Shown here piece by piece: positions 16,606-28,422 of a stretch of DNA of 64,000 nucleotides; position 1 is the first letter of the stretch; every line of letters begins with the position of its first letter. The position numbers and the translations under genes are program-made. The stretch is from assembly GCA_030725745.1 (NCBI GenBank), contig JANRFH010000033.1, forward strand, positions 1 through 64,000, written 5' to 3'. A model generated the notes under the pieces. It ran no database searches, was not told where the DNA came from, and saw nothing but the letters and a program-made list of their open reading frames with translations. Origin of the DNA: Akkermansiaceae bacterium. Lineage in GTDB: Bacteria; Verrucomicrobiota; Verrucomicrobiia; Verrucomicrobiales; Akkermansiaceae.

Positions 16606-17270
16606 GCGTTCATTTCAGTGAAATAAAAAGGGGGGCTAACCAGGGTTTAGCTGCCTGCCATACCTGCGAGAAAGTCGCGCCGGTGAAGTTGGAGAAATGT
16701 CCACGCTGCGGCAGCCATCTGCACCTTAGGAAGACCGATAGCGTGACGCGAACTCTGGCTCTGGTAGCAGCCGCCATGCTGATGTATATACCAGCAAACA
16801 TTCTTCCCATCATGGGTATACGCGAGCTGGGCGTTCTTACCGAGAGCACGATCATCTCCGGCCTCATCCAGTTCTGGAAGATGGGTTCCTATCCGATCGC
16901 GATTGTCATTTTCACCGCCTCCATCCTCATCCCTTTCCTGAAAATCGGCGCTCTACTCTGGCTTTGTGCCGCGGCGAAAGGCATCGTGCCACATTCCGCA
17001 AGAGTGCTAGGCAAGGTCTATTGGATCACCGAACTTCTGGGACGTTGGTCAATGGTCGATATTTTTGTGGTGGCCATCCTTGTCACCATGGTGCAGTTGG
17101 GCAATTACATGACCGTCACGCCCTTGCCGGGAGCATTGGCCTTTGCTGGGGTGGTGATCCTGACAATGTTTGCTGCGATGAGCTTTGACCCTAAACTGCT
17201 TTGGGATCAGCTTGAGCGCGAGGAGGCGGAAAAAAAAGCCAAAACCGAAAAGACTTTAGACAGTGAGTGA
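16602..17270 (+). CDS. pqiA: PqiA-domain membrane protein, second half
   Basis: 222 aa from MSVHFSEIKRG. It carries an N-terminal zinc-ribbon-like pair (CHTCEK and CPRCGS) and then four membrane helices with MYIPANILPIM and FLKIGALLWL, the second-domain PqiA signatures. TELLGRWSMVDIFVVAILV is a well-conserved PqiA block. A charged C-tail (EREEAEKKAKTEK) faces the cytosol. It starts inside the stop of the first PqiA gene and overlaps the start of pqiB, so the four pqi genes form one translationally coupled unit. Confidence 0.9.
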   Translation: MSVHFSEIKRGANQGLAACHTCEKVAPVKLEKCPRCGSHLHLRKTDSVTRTLALVAAAMLMYIPANILPIMGIRELGVLTESTIISGLIQFWKMGSYPIAIVIFTASILIPFLKIGALLWLCAAAKGIVPHSARVLGKVYWITELLGRWSMVDIFVVAILVTMVQLGNYMTVTPLPGALAFAGVVILTMFAAMSFDPKLLWDQLEREEAEKKAKTEKTLDSE

Positions 17271-18906
17271 ATCAGAACCAACCGCTTCAAAACCGGAGCT
17301 AAAAGCCGCGCAGAGATGGAATATCGTCTGGGTCGTGCCCATACTCGCCATATTCATTGGCGGCTGGATGCTTTGGAAAAACATCAGCTCCGAGGGTGCA
17401 GAGATTCAGATTCGTTTTGAAACTGCGGATGGCATCAGTGCCGGCAAGACTGAGATCAAATGCCGTTCGGTGACGGTAGGGAAGGTGACGAGAGTTGAGC
17501 TATCAGAAGACCTTCAGTCCGTGGAGATCCAGTGCAGGATGGATGACGGCACGGATAATCTCCTGCGAAAGGGCACGAGGTTCTGGGTGGTTCGCCCGCG
17601 TGTTTCTGCTGCCGATGTTTCTGGATTAGGAACTTTGCTCACCGGCGTATATATAGAATTGGATCCTGGTACAGGTGATCTGGGGCCGAGGAAATGGAAG
17701 GGGCGCGAGACTCCTCCATCCACCAGCAGCAGCGTTCCCGGACTTCGTATGACACTCGTTACAGATGAAGCTGGTTCACTTTCTGTAGGTGCACCGATCT
17801 ACTACCGTGGCTTCGAGGTAGGTCGCATCGAAAGCCGTAAGCTCGATCCCGAGCGCCGCCGGATCACATATTCGGCATTCATCGGAGAGGAGTATCAGGA
17901 ACTGGTGCGTAACAATACCAAGTTCTGGAACACTAGCGGCATTGATGTCTCTGCAGGTGTAGATGGTTTCAAACTACGCACTCCTTCCTTCCAAGCAATG
18001 GTCTCCGGAGGTGTTTCCTTCGCGCTATTGGAAGGTGATGAGGCAGGGCCGCAGGCATTGGATGGTTCAGTTTTCGAACTGCACGAAGACGCCGACTCAG
18101 CTGCTTCTTCGACATTCGAGCCTACCTTTGAACTATTGTTGCTCTTCGATCAGAGCATAAGAGGTCTCAGGATTTCTGCTCCGGTTGAATACCGTGGCAT
18201 TGTGATCGGTAGGGTGAAGAGCATTTCATTCGACTACGCAACGGATCGTGAAAGCCACAAAATTCCTGTTCTTGTGGAGATTGATCCAAGTGCCCTTAGA
18301 CCATCGGGAACGTTGGTGCCGGAAGAAGATGAATTGCCCATTCTAGCGGATGCAATTGAGAAAGGTCTTCGTGCGACGCTCAAGACTGGCAGTTATCTTA
18401 CCGGCGCTATGTTCGTGGATTTTGATTATTACCCTGAGGAGAAAAAGGAAGTGCTAGCCTACAATGAGAATTATCCTCTGCTGCCAACCCTTGTTTCAGG
18501 GCTTGCACAGATAGAGGTAAAGCTCGCTTCGATCATGGAAACGATTGATGCCCTTCCGCTTGAAGAAACGGTAACGAATATATCGACTGCTGCGGAGGAG
18601 TCAAAAAAGGCACTGGCACAGATCGAAGGAGCAGCTGCGGCTGCACGTGAGACGATGGAGAATCCAGAGTTCAAAGCGCTCCCGGCTGATGTAAGAGCTA
18701 GCTTGGCCGCTCTCGATAAATCCGTAACGAGCATGGGGCCGGATGGGAATATCCAAGGTGACCTGCTGCGTACGCTCGACGAACTCCGCAATGCGATACG
18801 CTCAATGGAAAGCATGACGGATACGATTAAGGACGATCCGAATTCCCTCCTTTTTGGCAAGGATGACTCGGTGAACCCCAGACCAAAGGCAGCGGGACGC
18901 CGCTGA
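17263..18906 (+). CDS. pqiB: PqiB-type MCE protein
   Basis: 547 aa, close to the E. coli PqiB length. One N-terminal membrane helix (IVWVVPILAIFIGGWMLW) anchors three MCE domains at about 43-135, 160-220 and 285-370, with the repeated signature GAPIYYRGFEVGRIES / PVEYRGIVIGRVKS. The C-terminal ~120 residues are helical and Ala/Glu-rich, as in the needle-forming part of PqiB. In E. coli it forms a periplasm-spanning tube for lipid transfer between the membranes. GTG 17263 overlaps the end of the second pqiA gene. Confidence 0.93.
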   Translation: MSESEPTASKPELKAAQRWNIVWVVPILAIFIGGWMLWKNISSEGAEIQIRFETADGISAGKTEIKCRSVTVGKVTRVELSEDLQSVEIQCRMDDGTDNLLRKGTRFWVVRPRVSAADVSGLGTLLTGVYIELDPGTGDLGPRKWKGRETPPSTSSSVPGLRMTLVTDEAGSLSVGAPIYYRGFEVGRIESRKLDPERRRITYSAFIGEEYQELVRNNTKFWNTSGIDVSAGVDGFKLRTPSFQAMVSGGVSFALLEGDEAGPQALDGSVFELHEDADSAASSTFEPTFELLLLFDQSIRGLRISAPVEYRGIVIGRVKSISFDYATDRESHKIPVLVEIDPSALRPSGTLVPEEDELPILADAIEKGLRATLKTGSYLTGAMFVDFDYYPEEKKEVLAYNENYPLLPTLVSGLAQIEVKLASIMETIDALPLEETVTNISTAAEESKKALAQIEGAAAAARETMENPEFKALPADVRASLAALDKSVTSMGPDGNIQGDLLRTLDELRNAIRSMESMTDTIKDDPNSLLFGKDDSVNPRPKAAGRR

Positions 18907-18925
18907 TCTTTTTATCATCAATTAT

Positions 18926-19489
18926 ATGAAAAAATTTCTCACAGTCCTACTCTGCTCAGCATTTCTCACAGCGTGCAGTAGCACCGTCCCGACTTTTTAT
19001 ATACTCAGTGCGGAAGGAACTCTGCCGTCCGGAGGTGGAACGGGCATAGGTGTGGGGCCGGTAACGCTGGCGGAATACGTGGACAGGCAAAACCTTGTAA
19101 TTCAGACTAGTCCCAACACACTGGAGCTAGCTAAAAGTCACTTGTGGGCGGGGGATCTGGATGATTCCGTAGCTAGAGTTCTGGCGACGAACATCGGCCG
19201 CAGACTGAAGACCGGAAACGTCCGCACCTATCCTTGGCGCAAGGATAGTGAAATCGATTACCAGGTTTCCATGGATATTCGCGAGTTCATTGCTGGCAGC
19301 GACGGCTATGCACATATCGAGGCGACTTGGCGCATCTACAAAATGCCCGGATCAAGACAAGTAGTTTCAAAAACCTTCATCGGCAAGGAGCCGATCGCTA
19401 GCGAGGACTACGAATCGGTGGTCGCAGCTCAGTCGCGCTTGTTGGGTAAACTTTCCGAGGAAATTGCCGCCGCAATCCGCAAGAACTAG
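18926..19489 (+). CDS. pqiC: PqiC-type outer-membrane lipoprotein
   Basis: 187 aa. The signal peptide ends in a clean lipobox, FLTAC, followed by SSTVPTFYILS, the typical PqiC (formerly DUF330/ABC_trans_aux) opening. GVGPVTLAEYVDRQNLVIQ and LWAGDLDDSVARVLATNI are conserved family blocks. The E. coli homologue sits at the outer membrane and closes the PqiB channel. It lies 19 nt after pqiB and completes the pqiAABC set. Confidence 0.92.
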   Translation: MKKFLTVLLCSAFLTACSSTVPTFYILSAEGTLPSGGGTGIGVGPVTLAEYVDRQNLVIQTSPNTLELAKSHLWAGDLDDSVARVLATNIGRRLKTGNVRTYPWRKDSEIDYQVSMDIREFIAGSDGYAHIEATWRIYKMPGSRQVVSKTFIGKEPIASEDYESVVAAQSRLLGKLSEEIAAAIRKN

Positions 19490-19491
19490 TC

Positions 19492-19902
19492 ATGGAATTC
19501 GTCCTTAACGAACGGCTCGCCAAAGGTGGGTTCGAGGTCACACGGAAATATGGCTGCCGCATCCTTTTGAAAAACGAGGCGAATTTTGCGTGGTTCATTC
19601 TCGTGCCGGTTGTCGCGGAGGGAACCGAAGATCTCCATCAGCTGGACGAGGAAACTTTCGCCAATGTGATGGCGGGAGTAAGGGAGGTTTCGCGTTTTGT
19701 GGAAAGCCATTTCAAGCCGGAGAAACTCAATGTCGGCTGCATCGGCAACATGGTGAGGCAGATGCACATCCACGTGGTCGGACGTTTCACCAATGACCCT
19801 GCATGGCCGGGTGTAGTCTGGGCTTGTGATGAAAAACGAAAATACGGGGAAGGGGAGGCTAAGGCTATCGTCTTGGCGGCGCAGGATTTTCTGAGTGGTT
19901 GA
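19492..19902 (+). CDS. HIT-domain protein
   Basis: 136 aa. The histidine triad is QMHIHVVGR (H-x-H-x-V-G), preceded by the family block LNVGCIGNMVRQ. HIT proteins hydrolyse or transfer nucleotide phosphoryl groups; the substrate is not predictable. The start is only 2 nt after pqiC, so it is probably the last gene of that operon although a functional link is not apparent. A hairpin with T runs follows. Confidence 0.9.
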   Translation: MEFVLNERLAKGGFEVTRKYGCRILLKNEANFAWFILVPVVAEGTEDLHQLDEETFANVMAGVREVSRFVESHFKPEKLNVGCIGNMVRQMHIHVVGRFTNDPAWPGVVWACDEKRKYGEGEAKAIVLAAQDFLSG

Positions 19903-19913
19903 ACGCAAAAAAG

Positions 19914-19961
19914 AAAAGCCGGAAAGGTTTCCCTGCCCGGCTTTTGAAAATGATCGGTGAT
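19914..19961. terminator. Bidirectional terminator, copy 1 of a duplicated 48-bp unit
   Basis: AAAAGCCGG (19914-19922) pairs with CCGGCTTTT (19937-19945), with an inner AGG/CCT pairing. It ends the HIT gene on the plus strand and the 19967 gene on the minus strand. The whole 48-bp stretch to 19961 recurs at 20806-20853 with 3 mismatches. Confidence 0.85.
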
Positions 19962-19966
19962 TAGGG

Positions 19967-20740
19967 CTACGGTAGCGCTAGACCGGCGGTGAGATCGACC
20001 TTGAGAGTGATTTGCTCACGCCCTGTCCATGTTTCAACGGCTAGGATCAAGTCGGTCGGCTTAGCTTTGAAGCGGTAGGAAAATTCTCCGGAACCCTTTG
20101 ATCCACCAAAGCCACCCATCCAGCTCGAGCCACCCCGATCCGCTTCGAGCAACTTGCCGTCTTTGGTGTAGAAGAGGAACCCTGCGTAGTCATCGATACG
20201 ACGGTTCGTAGAAAACTCGATTTCGTAAACGTCATCTTCATAGTCGGACTTGCGGATGGATTTGATTTCGATTGCAGGCATTTCCTTGTCGTCTCCGGGA
20301 AATTTCACTGCGCTTCCAACCTTTGCTTCGAACGGCGCGCTGCGAGTCTCCGCTTTTCCGGTGGCGAGTGTAACGGGCAAGCTACCCTCTATCTTGATAT
20401 TGCCGTCGGTATCCATTTTAACGGGATCTGTCGTTTTGAATTCCAGCTTCAAAGCGAGGCGATCATCGGAAAATGCCATGTTGCTGAAAAAGGAGCAGTC
20501 GGTCTTCGCTCCGCCCAGAGTGATCGTTGCCTTGTCGTCATCGAAATCGACCATCGTCTTGCCAACGCTTCTTACTATAAGAGCAGCATTGTGGCCTTTC
20601 GACATATTGAAGGTCTTGAAGCCGTCGAAATCCTTTTCCCCGTCATCGAAGACCACTTGGATTCCCGCGAGGGTCACGGTCGGTTCGGCGGCATGAACCA
20701 AGGAAAAGGCGATGAACGGGATAATGATAAAAGATTTCAT
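19967..20740 (-). CDS. Exported protein of unknown function
   Basis: 257 aa from MKSFIIIPFIAFSLVHAAEP, a good signal peptide. ATG 20740 is preferred over an upstream in-frame start because it begins exactly at the signal sequence. The mature part is beta-rich, with alternating hydrophobic strands and many Asp/Lys (FDDGEKDFDGF, MDTDGNIKIEGSLPV, YEIEFSTNRRIDDYAGFLFYTKDG). A Gly/Ser-rich turn (SSWMGGFGGSKGSG) lies near residue 220. I do not recognise a family. It is flanked on both sides by copies of the same 48-bp terminator unit, which makes it look like an inserted single-gene cassette (inference). Confidence 0.75.
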   Translation of the reverse strand: MKSFIIIPFIAFSLVHAAEPTVTLAGIQVVFDDGEKDFDGFKTFNMSKGHNAALIVRSVGKTMVDFDDDKATITLGGAKTDCSFFSNMAFSDDRLALKLEFKTTDPVKMDTDGNIKIEGSLPVTLATGKAETRSAPFEAKVGSAVKFPGDDKEMPAIEIKSIRKSDYEDDVYEIEFSTNRRIDDYAGFLFYTKDGKLLEADRGGSSWMGGFGGSKGSGEFSYRFKAKPTDLILAVETWTGREQITLKVDLTAGLALP

Positions 20741-20805
20741 GGTTTTCAGAAACTGATATTTGGATACGTGTGCGTCCAGCTTTAACACGTGTGATAGTAA
20801 CACAA

Positions 20806-20853
20806 AAAAGCCGGACAGGTTTCCCTGCCCGGCTTTTGGAAATGATCGGCGAT
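20806..20853 (-). terminator. groEL terminator, copy 2 of the duplicated 48-bp unit
   Basis: AAAAGCCGG (20806-20814) pairs with CCGGCTTTT (20829-20837), plus inner CAGG/CCTG. On the minus strand the stem is followed by six T. It lies 20 nt after the groEL stop. Confidence 0.87.
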
Positions 20854-20873
20854 GCTGAGATCGCCGTCACGAT

Positions 20874-22541
<1,668 letters not shown>

Positions 22542-22564
22542 TTATTGGTGATTGCTGATTGGGT

Positions 22565-22855
22565 TTATCCAACGATGCCGAGGATGTCGGCTTCGGAGAG
22601 GATGAGGACTTCTTCGCCGTCGAGCTTCACTTCAGTGCCGCCGTATTTGGAGATGAGGACTTTGTCGCCGACTTTGACGGAGAACTCGATGTCCTTGCCG
22701 TTGTCGTCTTTGCTGCCAGTGCCGAGTGCAATGACTTCAGCTTCTTGTGGTTTTTCTTTCGCGGAGTCCGGAAGGACGATGCCGCCTGCGCTGATGGTGT
22801 CTGCTTCGAGACGCTTTACGAGGACGCGTTGTCCGAGTGGTTTGATGCTAGCCAT
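22565..22855 (-). CDS. groES: Co-chaperonin GroES (Hsp10)
   Basis: 96 aa, the usual size. [12 protein letters not shown] at the N-terminus, the mobile loop [17 protein letters not shown] that contacts GroEL, and [24 protein letters not shown] at the C-terminus. It lies between dnaK (76 nt upstream) and groEL on the same strand. Confidence 0.98.
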   Translation of the reverse strand: MASIKPLGQRVLVKRLEADTISAGGIVLPDSAKEKPQEAEVIALGTGSKDDNGKDIEFSVKVGDKVLISKYGGTEVKLDGEEVLILSEADILGIVG

Positions 22856-22894
22856 ATGTGTATTCTGGTTTATTGGTTTGGTTTGTTAGAAGCC

Positions 22895-22925
22895 ACTTCC
22901 CGCAAGCTGCGGGTGTGGAAAGTGT
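22895..22925 (-). other. Hairpin between dnaK and groES
   Basis: CCCGCA/TGCGGG with a 3-nt loop, nested in an imperfect CACTTCC/GGAAAGTG pairing. It has no T run on the minus strand, so an RNA processing or attenuation structure separating dnaK from groESL levels is more likely than a full terminator. Confidence 0.45.
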
Positions 22926-22931
22926 TTGTGA

Positions 22932-24860
<1,929 letters not shown>

Positions 24861-25079
24861 TTAAGGTTGCTGGTGTTCTCTTTGCAGGGCGTGTGCCGTT
24901 CACTCTTGGTGAGTTATAAGTTATTGGTTATCAGTTATTTGTGGATTTTAGTGTGCTATGCTGTAGGGCAAATTTGAGACAGGGTGGCGCAGTCTGGTGA
25001 GACTTTCTGACGCATTGTGACAGGTTAGGACTGGATTCCCGGGGGCTTGCCAAGGGGTGGGGGTGAGTTAGAATCCGGC

Positions 25080-25712
25080 ATGAATTCAGAATCTTCGGAT
25101 GTTTCGGGCGCAGCGGCTTCAGGTGTGAATCTTCAGCCGAAGAAGAAAATTTCCTGCGGGCTGATCGCAGTAGTAGCGATTCTGCTCCTGCTGGTGACGT
25201 GTGCGGGGGCTTACTGGTGGTATAATCGTCCGATTACGCCGGTGGAGCTAAGTGCGAAGGAGAAGCAGGTGGTGGAAGAGAAGGTGGGTAGCATCGAAGC
25301 GGCACCGGGTGAGCCGGAGTATGAGCGTGGATCCAAGGAGATTGTGCTGACGGAGCGGGAGCTCAATGGCTTGATCAATCAGAATACGTCGCTCGGAGAT
25401 AAGCTGAAGTTGACGCTAGCTACGGGTGAGGTGCACGCTCGGTTGGAGACGGATCTAGATGAGGATCTGCCGGTTGTCGGTGGGAAAAAGCTTAAGGCCA
25501 AGGCGAGGTTTCTGGTGGGCAGCGTGGAGGGCCGGCCATCGTTGGTGCTGGATGATATAACGGTGTGGGGCGCTTCTTTGCCGAACGACTGGCTTGGAGG
25601 ACTGAAAGGTCAGGATCTGCTCGGTCAGATTTTCGGCGGTGGCGGGGGGGTGAGCGGGATTGCGGAGCTGCGGATTGAGAGGGGACAGCTGGTGATTAAG
25701 CTGGCGGAGTGA
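25080..25712 (+). CDS. Single-pass membrane protein of unknown function
   Basis: 210 aa from MNSESSDVSGAAASG; ATG 25080 is preferred over an earlier in-frame start without support. One membrane helix at about residues 26-46 (ISCGLIAVVAILLLLVTCAGAYWW) is followed by a ~160-aa outer part. The outer part reads as LTERELNGLINQNTSLGDKLK (helix), then beta strands (GEVHARLETDLDEDLPVVGG, LKAKARFLVGSVEGRPSLVLDDITVWG) and a short Gly run (FGGGGGVSGIAELRIERGQLVIKL). The strand pattern is reminiscent of lipid-binding LEA/AsmA-type folds, but I cannot assign a family. It converges with avtA. Confidence 0.72.
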   Translation: MNSESSDVSGAAASGVNLQPKKKISCGLIAVVAILLLLVTCAGAYWWYNRPITPVELSAKEKQVVEEKVGSIEAAPGEPEYERGSKEIVLTERELNGLINQNTSLGDKLKLTLATGEVHARLETDLDEDLPVVGGKKLKAKARFLVGSVEGRPSLVLDDITVWGASLPNDWLGGLKGQDLLGQIFGGGGGVSGIAELRIERGQLVIKLAE

Positions 25713-25740
25713 CGGGGTGAGCGGAGCGTGAGATAGCGGT

Positions 25741-27015
25741 TTACAAAGCCGCGCTCCATATTGTGGCGACTTCTTCGCCGATGATTTCTAGGCCGTCGCG
25801 GACCGTGCTTTCCTCCATGGCGAAGGAGACGCGGATGCATTCGTGGCGGTGACGCCAGTCGTTATCGTCGCAGCCGAAGAAGAAGTGGTTGCCGGGGATG
25901 ACGAGGACTTCGCGGGCTTTGAGGCGTTGGTAGAGCTCGGCGGAGGTGACGGGGAGGTCGGGGAACCAGAGCCAGAGGAAGAGGGCGCCCTCGCTGCGGT
26001 GCATGTGCCATGGGAAGCGCTCGCCGAAGATTTCGAGGGCGGCGGCTTGGGCGACTTTGGATTTCTGGAGGTAAAAGGGGCGGATGACGTTTTCGCTGAG
26101 GGAGAGGATTTCCCCGCTGCGGATGAGGGGCAGGGTGAGCTGCTGGCCGCTGCCGGGATTGGCGAGGCCGGTGATGGCGGTCATCGAGGAAATGGCGCGG
26201 ATGATCTCCGGGGAGGCGACGACGATGCCGGTGCGTGTGGCGGGGAGGCCGAGTTTTGAGAGGCTGAGGGTGAGGATGACGTGGTTTTCGAAGAAAGGTT
26301 TCGCATCGGTGAAAATGATGCCGGGGAAGGGGGCTCCGTAGGCGTTGTCGATGATGAGAGGGATGCCTTTGCGCTTGGCGATTTCTGAAAGCTGGCGGAC
26401 TTCTTTGTCTTCGAGTACGTTTCCGGTTGGGTTTGTCGGGCGTGAAACGCAGATGGCGGCGACATCGTCATCGACGCGGAGGTGTTCGAAATCGACGTGG
26501 TATTTGAACTCGTGCGGGGCGGTGTGTTCGATCTCCGGGCGGAAGGCGCGGAACATTTCCTTGTCGAGTCCTTGAGCGGCGTAGCCGATGTATTCTGGGA
26601 CGATGGGGAAGAGGATCTTGCGGTGGCTGCCGTCTGGCATTTCCCCGGCGAGAAGATTGAAGAGGTAGAAAAACGCGGTCTGCCCGCCGCTGGTGAGGGC
26701 GATGTTTTCCGAGGAAACGTCCCAACCGAATGAGTCGCGGAGGAGGTCGGCAACGGCGGCGATGAAGTCGGGATTTCCCTGGGGGGGATCGTAGGTGGTG
26801 AGGAGGCGGCGGGTGGCGTTGTCGTCGAGGGAGATTTCGCTGAGGCGGTTTTGCCAGATCGCATTGATCTCCGGGATCTGGGCTGGTTGGCCGCCGCCGA
26901 GCATTTTGAGGTTCGGGCCGCCGTGGGCGAGGGCTTGGCCGAGATCGTCCATGAGCTCGCCGATGCCGCTGCCGCCTGCGAGGGATTGGCCGATGTTGGA
27001 GAAGGGGTGATTCAT
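25741..27015 (-). CDS. avtA: Valine--pyruvate aminotransferase
   Basis: Fold-type I PLP aminotransferase exchanging valine and alanine (2-oxoisovalerate + L-alanine). 424 aa from MNHPFSNIGQSLAGGSGI; the first 39 codons of the longer frame are rejected because AvtA proteins start here. Diagnostic AvtA blocks: MLGGGQPAQIPE, SGGQTAFFYLFNLLAG, APEYIGYA-like VPEYIGYAAQG, FKYHVDFEHL, CVSRPTNPTGNV, DNAYGAPFPGI and the PLP lysine in LSLSKLGLPATRTG. ALFLWLWFPDLP and IPGNHFFFG complete the match. Divergent from the Y-family polymerase. Confidence 0.94.
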   Translation of the reverse strand: MNHPFSNIGQSLAGGSGIGELMDDLGQALAHGGPNLKMLGGGQPAQIPEINAIWQNRLSEISLDDNATRRLLTTYDPPQGNPDFIAAVADLLRDSFGWDVSSENIALTSGGQTAFFYLFNLLAGEMPDGSHRKILFPIVPEYIGYAAQGLDKEMFRAFRPEIEHTAPHEFKYHVDFEHLRVDDDVAAICVSRPTNPTGNVLEDKEVRQLSEIAKRKGIPLIIDNAYGAPFPGIIFTDAKPFFENHVILTLSLSKLGLPATRTGIVVASPEIIRAISSMTAITGLANPGSGQQLTLPLIRSGEILSLSENVIRPFYLQKSKVAQAAALEIFGERFPWHMHRSEGALFLWLWFPDLPVTSAELYQRLKAREVLVIPGNHFFFGCDDNDWRHRHECIRVSFAMEESTVRDGLEIIGEEVATIWSAAL

Positions 27016-27131
27016 TGGGAGGATGTTGAGAGGTTTTCCGGGAAATGAAAATGCCTGTGGTGGATTTTCCGAAAATTGAGGGAATTTGCGCGTTGCTAAA
27101 TACTGTTCTAATGAGTAGTTATATTTCACCA

Positions 27132-28367
27132 ATGAGTCATCCGCTCCGCTCGCTATTTCTGGATATGGACAGCTATTTCGCGTCCGTGGAGCAGCATTTT
27201 GCGCCGGAGTTGAGGGGGCTGCCGGTGGCGGTGGCGCCGATGCTGGTGGAGAGCACGAGCTGTATTGCGGCGAGTTATGAGGCGAAGGCTTTCGGGGTGA
27301 AGACGGGGACGCGTGTCTCGGATGCGCGGGTGATGTGTCCGGGGATACGCATTCTGCACGCGCGGCCTCCGCTTTATGTGGAGGTTCATCACAAGATCGT
27401 GGAAATCGTGGAGTCCTGCATCCATGTGGATCATGTGCTTTCGATTGATGAAATGGTTTGCTGGCTGCCGACGAATTTGCGCACGCAGGAGGCGGTGGAG
27501 GCGCTGGGTGCCGGGATCAAAGGGAAATTGGCGGCTGAGCTGAGTCCGGCGGTGAAGTGCTCGATTGGGATCGCGCCGAATGGGTGGTTGGCGAAGACCG
27601 CTTCGAAGATGAAGAAGCCGGATGGGTTTATGGTGATACGCTCGGAGGATCTGCCGGAGGTGTTGCATGGGCTTTCCTTGGGGGATCTGCATGGAATCGG
27701 CACGAATATGGAGCTGCGGCTGCACTCGCACGGGATTCATACGGTGGAGCAGCTATGTGTGGCACCGAAGCAGTTGCTGAAAGGGATATGGGGAGGCGTG
27801 GAGGGAAAGCGACTTTGGCATCGGCTGCGGGGTGAGGTGACGGAGGATTATGATTCTGACCCGACGAAGAAATCTATCGGTCACGGGCATGTGTTGCCTC
27901 CGGAATTTCGAGCACCGGCACGTGCGTTGCCGGTGATTCACCGGCTGGTGCAGAAAGCAGCGCTACGTATGAGAACCCATGGGCTGTTGGCGGAGACGCT
28001 CGAGCTTTCGCTGAGTTTCACGAATCACCAAAGGTGGTCGGGAGGGGTTGTATTTGCCGGGACGGCGGATTCGCTTTTCTTGACGCAGATGATCAAAGGG
28101 CTGTGGAAAGAGCGGCCGCATCAGAGGGAGGGCGTGGCGAAGGCGAATATCGTGCTGGGGAGATTGGTGGAGGAGAAACAATACACGCCGTCGTTGTTTG
28201 ATCGGGAGGCATGTGGTCGCATCGCGCAGCTGAATAAGACGATGGATGGGATCACGGGGAAATTCGGCAAGCAGGCGCTGTATTTGGGCGGGGCACATGG
28301 GGCGTTGGATACGGCACAACCGAAGATCGCCTTCGGGCATATTCCGGATGTGAAGGTGGAAGGGTGA
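27132..28367 (+). CDS. Y-family DNA polymerase (DinB/Pol IV-like)
   Basis: Low-fidelity translesion polymerase. 411 aa from MSHPLRSLFLDMDSYFASVEQ, which carries the first catalytic Asp pair and the Phe steric gate. The second carboxylate pair is LSIDEMV, with GIAPNGWLAKTASKMKKPDG and DLHGIGTNMELRLHSHGI (helix-hairpin-helix) following. It ends at VKVEG without a clear beta-clamp-binding motif. WLPTNL after SIDE departs from the Pol IV norm (usually AYLD), so it belongs to a less studied branch. ATG 27111 is an alternative start; 27132 gives the family-like N-terminus. SOS control is not proven. Confidence 0.88.
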   Translation: MSHPLRSLFLDMDSYFASVEQHFAPELRGLPVAVAPMLVESTSCIAASYEAKAFGVKTGTRVSDARVMCPGIRILHARPPLYVEVHHKIVEIVESCIHVDHVLSIDEMVCWLPTNLRTQEAVEALGAGIKGKLAAELSPAVKCSIGIAPNGWLAKTASKMKKPDGFMVIRSEDLPEVLHGLSLGDLHGIGTNMELRLHSHGIHTVEQLCVAPKQLLKGIWGGVEGKRLWHRLRGEVTEDYDSDPTKKSIGHGHVLPPEFRAPARALPVIHRLVQKAALRMRTHGLLAETLELSLSFTNHQRWSGGVVFAGTADSLFLTQMIKGLWKERPHQREGVAKANIVLGRLVEEKQYTPSLFDREACGRIAQLNKTMDGITGKFGKQALYLGGAHGALDTAQPKIAFGHIPDVKVEG

Positions 28368-28422
28368 TGCCTATAGCTTCGCGGTTGCAAAGCGTGGCGG
28401 AGGGCGGCAGTTTCACGGGGAC

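Noticed and set aside
27095-27125. LexA box in front of the Y-family polymerase
   Set aside because: TGTTC is followed by GAGTA rather than a matching half-site; not enough to call.
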